Shown here: positions 53,243-61,390 of the stretch, piece after piece
Layout: each line of letters starts with the position of its first letter
Position numbering within the stretch: position 1 is the stretch's first letter
Assembly (NCBI GenBank): GCA_017509715.1
Contig: JAFWOU010000011.1
Span: forward strand, 62,001 to 126,000
Source: Paludibacteraceae bacterium
GTDB lineage: Bacteria > Bacteroidota > Bacteroidia > Bacteroidales > Paludibacteraceae
Reading direction: 5' to 3'
DNA: 64,000 bases
Made by a program: the position numbers and the translations under genes
Notes under the pieces: model-generated
Databases searched by the model: none
Told to the model about the DNA's origin: nothing
Seen by the model: the letters and a program-made list of their open reading frames with translations, nothing else

Positions 53243-53752
53243 ATGACGCTTAAACATATATATTTGGCCGGAGGATGTTTCTGGGGAACGGAGCATTTCT
53301 TCAAACAGATTGACGGAGTTATAGAGACGGAAGTGGGTTTTGCGAACGGTCAGACGGACAAACCGACTTATGAACAAGTCTATACCGACACGACCGGCTA
53401 TGCCGAGACCGTGCATGTAGTTTACGATCCGAATAAAGTGAGTCTTGAGTTCCTGCTGCATATGTTTTTTGTGGCAATCGACCCGACGAGCCTTAACAAA
53501 CAAGGACACGACGAAGGCACTCGCTACCGCACAGGCATCTATTATACGGATGCAGAGGATCTGCCGACGATAGAGAAAGTCTATGCGGAGGAGCAAACTA
53601 AATATGATCAGCCTCTCGTAGTAGAGAAACTGCCTTTACAGAATTTCTATTCCGCCGATGAGTATCATCAGGACTATTTGGACAAGCATCCAGACGGATA
53701 TTGCCACCTGCCAAAGGCATTGTTTGACTTCGCACGAAAAGCAAAATTTTAG
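53243..53752 (+). CDS. msrA: peptide methionine sulfoxide reductase A
   Basis: MsrA reduces the S-epimer of methionine sulfoxide in proteins. The 169-residue product has the catalytic GCFWGTEHF (Cys12) and the family blocks VGFANGQTDKPTYEQV, YDPNKVS and GTRYRTGIYY, with YHQDYLDKHPDGYCH near the end (a resolving Cys). An upstream in-frame start would lie before the promoter, so 53243 is used. Confidence 0.93.
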   Translation: MTLKHIYLAGGCFWGTEHFFKQIDGVIETEVGFANGQTDKPTYEQVYTDTTGYAETVHVVYDPNKVSLEFLLHMFFVAIDPTSLNKQGHDEGTRYRTGIYYTDAEDLPTIEKVYAEEQTKYDQPLVVEKLPLQNFYSADEYHQDYLDKHPDGYCHLPKALFDFARKAKF

Positions 53753-53759
53753 CGCTCTT

Positions 53760-54617
53760 ATGAAACGAGATTATTCCAAATGGTGTAGCGTAGCACTGAT
53801 AACTGCCATATACACACTCGCAGGTGTAGCAGGCTGGCTGCTGTTTGAAGCACTGGCCTCTAATCCTCTAACCTTTAACCCGCTCATCCGTTTGTTTCTG
53901 GCCGATGTGCTGGCGACAATTGTCGTATGGGCATTCGGTTTGCTCTATGAGAACGTGTCTGTCTATGATCCGTACTGGTCGGTCTTTCCGCCGATAGCCT
54001 TCCTGCTGTGGGCATTCTATACCGGCGTATGGTCGGTACCGGTCATCCTGTTGCTTATTGCTTCGTGGTATTGGGGCTGGCGTCTTACGCGCAACTGGGC
54101 GATCACCTTCAAGGGTATCGCGCATGAAGATTGGCGTTATACGAAGTACCGCGACCGACATCCGTTAGTCTTCCATACCATCAATCTCTTTGGCCTCAAT
54201 ATGATGCCGACACTCGTGGTCTTTGCCGCCATGTTACCCGGACTGAAACTGTTTGAGACTATTGCTCAGGCAAACATTCTGACGTATTTCGGTTGCATCG
54301 TGTGCATCGCTTCGGCTACTATCCAACTGATTGCCGATAAGCAGAGCCATGATTTTCGTGCCGCTCATCCCGGTAAAGTATGTAATGTGGGTCTATGGAA
54401 ACACGGTCGTCATCCGAACTACTTCGGTGAGATTCAATTCTGGTGGGGAATATGGATTATGTATGCTTCGCTGCATGGCTTCGATATGTATATCGGTGGC
54501 GCAATCGCTATGACCGCACTTTTCCTCGGCATCTCGATCCCACTGATGGAGAAACGCCAACTGGCCAATAAACCCGACTATTCCGAATACCGCAAACAAA
54601 CAAGAATGTTGATATGA
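53760..54617 (+). CDS. DUF1295/steroid 5-alpha-reductase-like membrane protein
   Basis: The 285-residue protein has about seven hydrophobic helices and the C-terminal signature of DUF1295: GLWKHGRHPNYFGEIQFWWG followed by EKRQLANKPDYSEYRKQT. Family members resemble isoprenylcysteine methyltransferases and steroid reductases, which use NADPH or S-adenosylmethionine; the reaction here is unknown. The heptamer-like stretch CCTCTAACCTTTAACCC (53866-53882) lies in the loop NPLTFNP. It is 7 bp downstream of msrA and likely co-transcribed. Confidence 0.83.
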   Translation: MKRDYSKWCSVALITAIYTLAGVAGWLLFEALASNPLTFNPLIRLFLADVLATIVVWAFGLLYENVSVYDPYWSVFPPIAFLLWAFYTGVWSVPVILLLIASWYWGWRLTRNWAITFKGIAHEDWRYTKYRDRHPLVFHTINLFGLNMMPTLVVFAAMLPGLKLFETIAQANILTYFGCIVCIASATIQLIADKQSHDFRAAHPGKVCNVGLWKHGRHPNYFGEIQFWWGIWIMYASLHGFDMYIGGAIAMTALFLGISIPLMEKRQLANKPDYSEYRKQTRMLI

Positions 54618-54711
54618 AAATAGACACCGCAGGTAAGTCTGCACCGAAAATCATTCGGGAAGATACGTTAAATCAATTGATATAAACAAAACACGCCGAC
54701 GAGTTAGCGAA

Positions 54712-55440
54712 ATGAAACAGTACAAAGCTATCTTTCTCGATTGGGATGATACGATAGGCGATTGGACGACCGCGGAGCACAAGGCGCTGCAGGATATTTA
54801 TGCCGCGTATCATCTGAATCGGTTGTACCCGACGTTTGAGGACTACTTGAACGCATACAAGCCGTATAATCTGGAGTTATGGGGCATGTACGGTCGCGGC
54901 GAGGTAACCAAAGAATGGTTGCATCTGCAGCGGTTTTGGAGACCGCTCATAACGGCGAAAGGCGAAAGGCTAATAGCGAATGAGGAAGACTTGGCGCACG
55001 AGATGGGTGCGGAGTTCTTACGTTTGACTAACAAGTACTTCTGCTTACTGCCGGACGCAGAGAAGGTAGTGAAGTACCTGGCATCCAAATACCCGCTTAC
55101 CATCATCAGTAACGGATTCAAAGAGGTGCAGTACTATAAGTTTGAGCACTCCGGCTTGGCGAAATACTTCTCGCATACCATCATCAGCGAAGAGGTGGGG
55201 ATCAATAAGCCCCAACCGGAGATCTTCCGTATCGCTCTGGAGCGTAATGGTATCAGAGCCGAAGAAGCCCTGATGATCGGTGATAGTTATACCTCCGACA
55301 TCGCCGGTGCCAAAGCAGCAGGCATCGATCAGTTGTGGATTTATGACGGTGCAACGGACGAAACAGCTACCTATATCGTGCCGAAAATAACGGATATAAT
55401 GAATATTTTATTGTTGCCATCATCCCGTGTGGTGACCTGA
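54712..55440 (+). CDS. HAD-family phosphatase, YjjG-like nucleotidase
   Basis: The 242-residue haloacid-dehalogenase enzyme shows motif 1 FLDWDDTIGDW (nucleophile Asp10 and Asp12), motif 2 TIISNGF, Lys in INKPQPEIF, and motif 4 GDSYTSDIAGA. The cap is the helical type. YjjG-like members hydrolyse nucleoside monophosphates, including damaged bases. A GGCGAAA/GGCTAAT tract at 54951-54985 encodes the loop TAKGERLIANEED. The last 10 residues (LLLPSSRVVT) run past the usual end. The 94-bp gap before the gene holds nothing recognisable. Confidence 0.87.
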   Translation: MKQYKAIFLDWDDTIGDWTTAEHKALQDIYAAYHLNRLYPTFEDYLNAYKPYNLELWGMYGRGEVTKEWLHLQRFWRPLITAKGERLIANEEDLAHEMGAEFLRLTNKYFCLLPDAEKVVKYLASKYPLTIISNGFKEVQYYKFEHSGLAKYFSHTIISEEVGINKPQPEIFRIALERNGIRAEEALMIGDSYTSDIAGAKAAGIDQLWIYDGATDETATYIVPKITDIMNILLLPSSRVVT

Positions 55441-55468
55441 GCAAAGCGTATTATTAACATCGCGATAT

Positions 55469-55813
55469 ATGGTAATCGTTGATCTGTTAGAATATAACGA
55501 ACGGGCGCAACTGAGGGCGTGGTTCGAACGGAATGCAGCAACGCAAAAATGCTGTTGGGTCGCTATGTACCGTGGAAAAAAGAAACCCGAAGGGTTGTGT
55601 CTTCCGTACCTTGACGTAGTTGAGGAGTCTCTTTGTTTCGGATGGATCGACTCAACCCTCAAACGCCTGCCAGATGGTCGTTTGGCACAACGCCTCTCAC
55701 CGCGTCAGAAGCAGAGTCATTGGACCGAACTGAATAAACAACGCTGTGTCGACTTGGAAGCCCGTGGTCTGATGACCGACCTTGGACGTGCAGCACTACA
55801 AAGAGCAAAATGA
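55469..55813 (+). CDS. YdeI/OmpD-associated family protein, shortened
   Basis: The 114-residue protein has the family core LRAWFERNA, CWVAMYRGKKKPEGL, DVVEESLCFGWIDSTLK and RLSPRQKQSHWTELNK. Full-length members are usually nearly twice as long, with a C-terminal helical part missing here. The stop overlaps the start of an O-acetyltransferase remnant by 4 bases. The shortening may be real loss or a natural short form. Confidence 0.75.
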   Translation: MVIVDLLEYNERAQLRAWFERNAATQKCCWVAMYRGKKKPEGLCLPYLDVVEESLCFGWIDSTLKRLPDGRLAQRLSPRQKQSHWTELNKQRCVDLEARGLMTDLGRAALQRAK

Positions 55814-55911
55814 GAACAGAACGAGAAAAAATGTTGGCAAGTGAGTTGTACGATGCCTACGATGCAGACTAACTCAAAGATATGGATACGCGACTGACGA
55901 TATGCGAATGA
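55810..55911 (+). pseudogene. N-terminal remnant of a maltose/galactoside O-acetyltransferase gene
   Basis: The first 20 codons read MRTEREKMLASELYDAYDAD, the characteristic start of Maa-type acetyltransferases, then hit TAA. In the same frame the sequence continues LKDMDTRLTICE before another stop. The catalytic beta-helix is absent. An intact relative is present at 57479-58051. Confidence 0.6.
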
Positions 55912-56993
55912 AAGTTCTTCTAATCATATTGGGCATCATCTTGCTGCTTGTTGGATCAGGCTTGATAGTGTTGTCACATCCTGCGTTTGGGCTGTGGCGA
56001 CATGTGTCGAAAGAGCGGATACAAGCGTCACCGAACTACCGAGACGGGATGTTCCAGAATCAGGAACCGACGCCGCAGTTTACAGGAGCGGTCAATGACC
56101 GAGACAAAAATAGCCCATGGCGTACATTATGGCGTTTCCTTACGCACAGAGACACGCTTCGCGTGCCGCAAGCACCGCTTCCTGCCGTCAAGACCGATTT
56201 GAAGTCCCTGCCAACCGATAGCGATTGGCTCGTGTGGTTCGGGCACTCGTCTTATCTGTTCTGCTTGAACGGCACGCGGTACTTGGTGGACCCGGTGCTG
56301 AAGCCTGAGTGGCCTGCGACGCTGATGATGAAACCCTTTGCTGGCACAGACATTTACCGACCGGACGACCTGCCGGACATCGACGTGCTCATCATCACGC
56401 ACGAGCACTGGGATCACATGGAGTACGCGACCTTGCGTGACATCCGCAACCGTGTGAAACAGGTCATTTGTCCGCTCGGCATCGCCGACTACCTGCGCTA
56501 TTGGGACTATAAGGACGAGCAAATAACGGAAATGGATTGGTACGAAGTAGTCGAAAGTCAAAAGTCGAAAGTCGAAAGCAGAATTACTTGTCTGCCGAGC
56601 AGACATTTCTCAAATCGATTGTTAGGCAAGCGCAACCAGACGCTGTGGGCATCGTTCATGGTGGAAGCCGGAGGACGCAAAGTTTATATAGGCGGTGATG
56701 GAGGCTACGACAAGCGCTTTAGTGAGATACACGAACGCTTTGGATCGGTTGACTTGGCGCTCTTGGAAAACGGGCAGTACAATGCCAATTGGAAATATAT
56801 CCACACGACGCCCGAAGACCTCGAAAAGGTCATCTTGGATCTCCAAGCCAAACAGGTCTTCACCGTCCACCATAACAAGTTCGCTTTGTCCGTCCATCCA
56901 TGGTCAGAACCGTCCACCGTGGCACACAACATAGCAACCAAACATAGTATCCGTTTGTTGGATGCTCCGATAGGAACTGTAGTGAAATATTAA
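55902..56993 (+). CDS. metallo-beta-lactamase-fold hydrolase, NAPE-PLD-like, membrane-anchored
   Basis: The 363-residue protein has a hydrophobic N-terminal anchor (about residues 3-26), the metal site THEHWDHM near residues 165-172, and further ligands in SRHF, GGDGGYD and HHNKF. The layout matches N-acyl-phosphatidylethanolamine phospholipase D-like hydrolases. A GAAAGTC heptamer tract at 56548-56580 inserts VESQKSKVES between two strands of the fold, apparently without loss of any ligand. It starts 10 bases inside the O-acetyltransferase remnant. Confidence 0.85.
   Translation: MRMKVLLIILGIILLLVGSGLIVLSHPAFGLWRHVSKERIQASPNYRDGMFQNQEPTPQFTGAVNDRDKNSPWRTLWRFLTHRDTLRVPQAPLPAVKTDLKSLPTDSDWLVWFGHSSYLFCLNGTRYLVDPVLKPEWPATLMMKPFAGTDIYRPDDLPDIDVLIITHEHWDHMEYATLRDIRNRVKQVICPLGIADYLRYWDYKDEQITEMDWYEVVESQKSKVESRITCLPSRHFSNRLLGKRNQTLWASFMVEAGGRKVYIGGDGGYDKRFSEIHERFGSVDLALLENGQYNANWKYIHTTPEDLEKVILDLQAKQVFTVHHNKFALSVHPWSEPSTVAHNIATKHSIRLLDAPIGTVVKY
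56548..56586 (+). repeat. in-frame heptamer tract, unit GAAAGTC
   Basis: Four units within the hydrolase gene. The encoded peptide VESQKSKVES is the same as at the start of the 30623 protein and near the end of the OhrR-type protein. Confidence 0.85.
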
Positions 56994-57018
56994 TCATGAA
57001 TCAAAAATAGGCACTTAT

Positions 57019-57459
57019 ATGAATACCGACCGCATTCTTCCTGTGAATCGTGAGCATTTGCTGCTTATGCAAGTACTATGCTGGCTTGGACCCGGTATAA
57101 AGGTGTTAACTACCGGCATACAAGCCATGCTGTATGTCAATACTACTCATCCGGAACGAGTATGGTGGCTTATGCTCATAGCCATTGTGGTTACTATCAC
57201 TTTCTCGCTGATGTTCAATAACTTCATTAAGCGTTACACTGCCCGCATTCTCAATTTTCCTGAACGCAAGAAATCGCTCTTCGCGTTCTTTGATGCTCAT
57301 GGATACATCATGATCGCATTCTTTATGTGTTTGGGCATTGGCTTGAAATTCATCCCAGGTATGCCGGTTGAGTTTTTTGCAGGCTTCTATCCAGGACTGG
57401 GTACAGCGCTATCTATTGCGGGTATCCGCTATTTTATCAGTTGGTGTAAAGCAATATGA
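57019..57459 (+). CDS. unknown membrane protein with four helices
   Basis: The 146-residue protein has four hydrophobic segments (about 17-40, 47-66, 92-110 and 114-135) and conserved-looking turns [14 protein letters not shown] and [14 protein letters not shown]. It looks like a small conserved family, but I do not recognise a name. It is 25 bp downstream of the hydrolase and 19 bp before the acetyltransferase, so an operon of three is likely. Confidence 0.65.
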   Translation: MNTDRILPVNREHLLLMQVLCWLGPGIKVLTTGIQAMLYVNTTHPERVWWLMLIAIVVTITFSLMFNNFIKRYTARILNFPERKKSLFAFFDAHGYIMIAFFMCLGIGLKFIPGMPVEFFAGFYPGLGTALSIAGIRYFISWCKAI

Positions 57460-57478
57460 TGTAATATTACAAAAAAGG

Positions 57479-58051
57479 ATGAATATGACAATAGATCAGT
57501 TTCGTGAACGGATGGCATCGGACGAGCCGATAGTGGGTGGCTCGGACTTGCATAGGAAGTTCCATAAATTCTCGCAGGAAGCCCTGCGTATTACCGCCGA
57601 GATCAACGGCTCGTACCACACGCCGGAACAACTGCGACGGTTGTTGAGTGAGTTATGGGCGATAGATGTGCCGGAGTCGTTTGGTATGTTTCCGCCGTTC
57701 TATACCGATTGCGGCAAGAACACGCATGTCGGCGAACGGGTGTTCATCAACATGGGCTGTAAGTTCCAAGACCAAGGCGGTATCTTCATCGACGACGATG
57801 CCCTCATCGGTCATAACGCCACGCTCTGTACGCTCAATCATCTTCCTGACCCGGCGCAAAGGGCAGGTATGATTGCTAAGCCGATTCGTATCGGCAAGAA
57901 AGTGTGGCTCGGCGCCAATGTGACCATCCTGCAAGGAGTGACCATCGGTGACAATGCCATTGTTGCCGCCGGAGCGGTAGTCACCAAAGATGTCCCTGCC
58001 AATGCCATCGTTGGCGGTGTGCCGGCGAAAGTGATAAAGATGATTGACTGA
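57479..58051 (+). CDS. sugar O-acetyltransferase (left-handed beta-helix)
   Basis: The 190-residue protein has hexapeptide repeats of the left-handed beta-helix ([31 protein letters not shown] and, later, [30 protein letters not shown], in order) and ends GGVPAKVIK. It belongs to the maltose/galactoside acetyltransferase group that moves acetyl from acetyl-CoA to sugars. The His in LNHLPD is the likely catalytic base. A second ATG at 57485 may be used; earlier in-frame starts would run into the previous gene. Confidence 0.87.
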   Translation: MNMTIDQFRERMASDEPIVGGSDLHRKFHKFSQEALRITAEINGSYHTPEQLRRLLSELWAIDVPESFGMFPPFYTDCGKNTHVGERVFINMGCKFQDQGGIFIDDDALIGHNATLCTLNHLPDPAQRAGMIAKPIRIGKKVWLGANVTILQGVTIGDNAIVAAGAVVTKDVPANAIVGGVPAKVIKMID

Positions 58052-58094
58052 TTATATGGAATATATCAGATTATCAAACGGAGTGGGTAAGGTT

Positions 58095-58712
58095 ATGAAA
58101 AAGATTCATCTTAATCGTGCCCTTGCGGCTAAGAAGAAAATCTTCCTTTTTGTATATGTGGCGGTGGTGCTTGCTGCCTGTATGGCGAAGAAGCCAACTG
58201 AGGAGCAGGCTATCCGTTCGATGTGCGAGGAGATCGTGCAACGCTATCCCCAGGCTACGCTTCAGGATGTCTATAAGACTTGTTTTCAGGATTTCTTCGG
58301 GGCAGAGCATCTGCTGAGTGATACAGCCGCGGCACATCAATATCTGAAGGCGGAGATTGCGGCTACAGAGGCGCAAGATATGAGCGCTATGCCGGTGTAT
58401 GAGCCGACAGGTTTCCGGCACCGCTTTACGCGGGTGAATCTGTCTCTTGTTCATAGCGGCGAGATGAGCGAAGACGAACTCTTTGCGCGTTTTGTGGAGG
58501 CAGCAGGTACGAATAACGCGTTCTCCGACAAGTGGGCAGAGGAATGGAGCCGGATTGAGTCCATCGCGCTGGAGGTCCACCCGGCGTGGGCGGATACGGC
58601 GCTTCAGAGAGAATTGCAATATGCCGCCTCGGTTCAGAGCCCTGTAAGGCATAGCGAGACATTCAGACAAACGTATCATCCTCATTATAGAATTATTATT
58701 AATCCAAATTAA
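58095..58712 (+). CDS. conserved Bacteroidales lipoprotein
   Basis: The 205-residue protein has a basic start (MKKIHLNRALAAKKK), a hydrophobic stretch and the lipobox VLAAC. The mature part includes YPQATLQDVYKTCFQDFFGAEHLLSD in order, GFRHRFTRVNLSLVHSGEMSEDEL and, near the end, HSETFRQTYHPHYRII. I remember this as a conserved lipoprotein type in Bacteroides but know no function. The start at 58044 overlaps the acetyltransferase; 58095 is better placed for a signal peptide. Confidence 0.7.
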   Translation: MKKIHLNRALAAKKKIFLFVYVAVVLAACMAKKPTEEQAIRSMCEEIVQRYPQATLQDVYKTCFQDFFGAEHLLSDTAAAHQYLKAEIAATEAQDMSAMPVYEPTGFRHRFTRVNLSLVHSGEMSEDELFARFVEAAGTNNAFSDKWAEEWSRIESIALEVHPAWADTALQRELQYAASVQSPVRHSETFRQTYHPHYRIIINPN

Positions 58713-58721
58713 AATCTCATT

Positions 58722-59723
58722 ATGGAAAAGATTCTCTTATTTTGCGCCTGTGCAGCGCTGTTAGCGGGATGTTCATGCAAGCCCGCCGAGAACCAAACAC
58801 AACAAACGAATGACAAGCCGGTTGTGTACATGACCCGTGACATTTCACCGGAATCGCTGGTTCGTATCTACGAAGCACTTGGACGGAAGGCGGAGGGAAA
58901 GGTGGCTGTGAAGATTTCCACCGGCGAAGCGGGCGGGCATAACTACCTCAAGCCGGCTCTCATCGAACAATTAGTGAAAAAAGTGAATGGTACTATCGTG
59001 GAATGCAATACCGCTTATCCGGGCAAACGCAACACGTTCGAGGCACATTGGCAGACCATAAAGGATCATGGTTTTTTGGACATTGCGCCGGTTGATCTCA
59101 TGGACGAAGAGGGCAGCATGACCATTCCTGTACAAGACAGCACATGGATCAAATACGACATCGTCGGCAAACACCTCGCGAACTATGATTTCATGATCAA
59201 TCTGGCACATTTCAAAGGGCATGCCATGGGCGGTTTTGGAGGTGTGCTCAAGAATCAATCTATCGGAGTCGCTTCGGCTGCAGGAAAGGCGTATATCCAT
59301 TCTGCCGGCGTGACGGACGACGTGAATGAGTGTTGGAAACATACAGCGAACCAAGAAGGTTTCTTGGAGTCCATGGCTGCTGCGGCGCAAGCCGTGCATG
59401 ATTATTTCGGCCATGGCGAGCGTATTCTGTATATCAACGTAGCCAATAATCTTTCTGTAGATTGCGATTGCGACAGCCATCCGGCAGATCCGGAGATGAA
59501 TGATATCGGTATTCTCGCTTCACTCGACCCCGTGGCGCTTGATCAGGCCTGCGTCGATCTCGTTTTCCATTATCCATCGACAGAGGGAGATGATGCAGCA
59601 GCGCTTATCGAACGCATCAATTCCCGACACGGAATTCATATTCTCGAGCAGGCAGAAAAGATAGGTCTCGGTTCCCGCGAGTACCAATTGGTTTCTATTG
59701 ACGCAAGTACTCGCCCGGAGTGA
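58722..59723 (+). CDS. DUF362 domain lipoprotein
   Basis: The 333-residue protein carries the lipobox ALLAGC. The DUF362 core shows VAVKISTGEAGGHNYLKP, ECNTAYPGKRN, INLAHFKGHAMGGFGGVLKN and LDPVALDQACVDLVF. Relatives are often fused to ferredoxin domains and are suspected redox or metal proteins; here no ferredoxin Cys pattern follows, but SVDCDCDSHP may hold a cluster or metal. Its 3' end overlaps the convergent AraC gene by 29 bases. Confidence 0.85.
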   Translation: MEKILLFCACAALLAGCSCKPAENQTQQTNDKPVVYMTRDISPESLVRIYEALGRKAEGKVAVKISTGEAGGHNYLKPALIEQLVKKVNGTIVECNTAYPGKRNTFEAHWQTIKDHGFLDIAPVDLMDEEGSMTIPVQDSTWIKYDIVGKHLANYDFMINLAHFKGHAMGGFGGVLKNQSIGVASAAGKAYIHSAGVTDDVNECWKHTANQEGFLESMAAAAQAVHDYFGHGERILYINVANNLSVDCDCDSHPADPEMNDIGILASLDPVALDQACVDLVFHYPSTEGDDAAALIERINSRHGIHILEQAEKIGLGSREYQLVSIDASTRPE

Positions 59724-60591
59724 TGCCGGTTTTGTTCTTGAACATACGCGTGAAATGATGCGGGTAGTCGAAGCCAAGCATGTATGCCGTTTCGCTAATG
59801 CTGCGGCCGCTCATGAGTATATTTTTGGCTAAACGGATGATATACGACTGAATATATTCCTTGGCGGAAGAACCTGTCGCTTGTTTCACCAAGTCGCCGA
59901 AATACCCTGCTGAATACGCCATCTCCGAGGCACAATACGCTACTGTCGGCAAGCCCTTTTCGGCTTGCCGGCTTTCGTAATAATAGCGGTCCAGCAATGC
60001 ATGAAAACGCTTCAATATATCCGGTTCAGACGCAGTAATCCGGGCATTCTGCCGCCAATAGGCACGCTGACAGTAATCCAAAATCAGCCTAAGATAGCTG
60101 ACGATAATATTCCGTAGCGCCGAACTATCCTTATGGGCTTTCAGTTCTTCGCGTAAAGCGCTTATAAGCATTTCGATGGCATCCCATTCCTTCGGTTCCA
60201 ACGGCAGCGAATCCGTAAAGAAATATGAGAAGAAATTATACTCCGCGATGTGTGCCTCGAGGTCCGTTTTGCTCATCAACTCCGGCGACCACAACACAGC
60301 CCAGCCGTTCAGAAAGAGCGGATTACCGTCATCCTCTTTACCGCCTATCTGTCCGGGCGCAACGGCAATAACCGACCATTCGCTCACCTGTACAGGCCGC
60401 ACGCCGTACGACAAGTTCTGCGGAAATTCCCGCTGTATGAACAACCCATAGACCCCATAGCTGTTCATACTTGTCCTAACGCCTTTCTCCAGTTCATCGA
60501 AATGAACCACACTAATCAGCGGATGTAGTACTTCCGCCTCCAAATGCCGTGCGTAAACATTCGGCTCACGTATATTCAGAACTTTTTTCAT
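59695..60591 (-). CDS. AraC-family transcriptional regulator, divergent from the cyclophilin-like gene
   Basis: The 298-residue protein has an N-terminal sensor region and the AraC double helix-turn-helix at the end (ISETAYMLGFDYPHHFTRMFKNKTGITPGEYLRQ in parts). The start at 60591 fits the promoter at 60600-60630. Its own -33 box lies inside one copy of a 17-bp repeated site; a second copy is in front of the divergent gene at 60756 and a third in front of the lipoprotein gene at 63843. Self-control and control of both genes is therefore likely. Confidence 0.87.
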   Translation of the reverse strand: MKKVLNIREPNVYARHLEAEVLHPLISVVHFDELEKGVRTSMNSYGVYGLFIQREFPQNLSYGVRPVQVSEWSVIAVAPGQIGGKEDDGNPLFLNGWAVLWSPELMSKTDLEAHIAEYNFFSYFFTDSLPLEPKEWDAIEMLISALREELKAHKDSSALRNIIVSYLRLILDYCQRAYWRQNARITASEPDILKRFHALLDRYYYESRQAEKGLPTVAYCASEMAYSAGYFGDLVKQATGSSAKEYIQSYIIRLAKNILMSGRSISETAYMLGFDYPHHFTRMFKNKTGITPGEYLRQ

Positions 60592-60599
60592 AACGGCTG

Positions 60600-60731
60600 C
60601 AAATTTACAACTTTTTATCGAAATATGCAAAAATGGCAGCTAAAAAATGATGTTTTTCTGCAATTTCTGCAAAATTGGTAGTTATTTGGCAAATTTATGT
60701 TATTCTATATCCGCAAAATGCTATACCTTTG
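60600..60731. promoter_or_regulatory. divergent promoters with two 17-bp AraC-site candidates
   Basis: Minus-strand promoter: TTG 60630-60628, 20 bp, TAAATTTG 60607-60600. Plus-strand -7 box: TACCTTTG 60724-60731, with no TTG at -33. Repeats TGCAAAAATGGCAGCTA (60626-60642) and TGCAAAATTGGTAGTTA (60668-60684) are 42 bp apart, four helical turns. The second lies 56 bp before the -7 box, exactly as at 63725. Confidence 0.72.
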
Positions 60732-60755
60732 CACTCGAATTCAATAAGAGAGATT

Positions 60756-61289
60756 ATGAGACGTTTTGTAACACTTATTTTTGCGATAAGCACAATGACC
60801 CTTATGGCACAAACACCGATTAACATCATCATCGGCTCGAAGACCTTTACCGCCACACTCGCAGACTCCGAAACCGGCGAAGCCTTTGCAGCCTTATTAC
60901 CTCTAACGGTCACGATGAACGAACTGAACGGCAATGAGAAATACCATTACCTGTCCTCCTCTCTTCCCACCGCCGCATATCAGCCCGGCACAATCCACGC
61001 CGGCGATCTGATGCTCTATGGCAACAACTGCGTCGTCCTTTTCTACGAGACTTTCAATAGTTCGTATTCTTATACTCGCCTCGGCGCATTAGACAACCCT
61101 TCCGGCCTTGCCGCCGCTCTCGGTTCCGGTAACGTCTCCGTCCGTTTTGAGAAAGGGCAGACTACCGAAAACCTCACTCCGAATGTACAAAGTGACGATG
61201 TACAAAGTACAAAGGTCATTGAGAATGGCGTTCTCTACATAAGGTACAATGGATCAATGTATAATGTCCAAGGAGTGAAAGTAAAATAG
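60756..61289 (+). CDS. secreted cyclophilin-like fold protein with C-terminal sorting-like motif
   Basis: The 177-residue product has a signal peptide (MRRFVTLIFAISTMTLMAQ) and a cyclophilin-like domain (INIIIGSKTFTATLADSETG, LPLTVTMNELNGNEKYHYL, GDLMLYGNNCVVLFYE, YTRLGALDNPSGLAAALG, given in pieces). It ends in an ENGVLYIRYNGSMYNVQG motif like three other secreted proteins here. The linker before the motif is encoded by a GTACAAA heptamer tract (61184-61217). Cyclophilin-like proteins of this type lack proven isomerase activity. Probably controlled by the divergent AraC protein. Confidence 0.85.
   Translation: MRRFVTLIFAISTMTLMAQTPINIIIGSKTFTATLADSETGEAFAALLPLTVTMNELNGNEKYHYLSSSLPTAAYQPGTIHAGDLMLYGNNCVVLFYETFNSSYSYTRLGALDNPSGLAAALGSGNVSVRFEKGQTTENLTPNVQSDDVQSTKVIENGVLYIRYNGSMYNVQGVKVK
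61184..61217 (+). repeat. in-frame tract, unit GTACAAA
   Basis: Three GTACAAA units, one interrupted by GTGACGAT, encode the Gln/Ser/Asp-rich linker between the cyclophilin-like domain and the C-terminal motif. Confidence 0.65.
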
Positions 61290-61305
61290 TTTTTTTCCTT
61301 TGGAT

Positions 61306-61336
61306 TTGCGTATCTCAAAAAAATGTAGTAATTTTG
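61306..61336 (+). promoter_or_regulatory. promoter of the alcohol dehydrogenase gene
   Basis: TTG (61306-61308), 20 bp, TAATTTTG (61329-61336). The core resembles the promoter at 33645-33675. Confidence 0.75.
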
Positions 61337-61390
61337 CAGCAAAATTCAAATAATAAAGACTATAACGCATATTATAAAACAATAATAACT

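Noticed and set aside
54614-54685. 23-codon frame between the DUF1295 and HAD genes
   Set aside because: Too short, no homology that I recognise and no promoter; treated as spacer.
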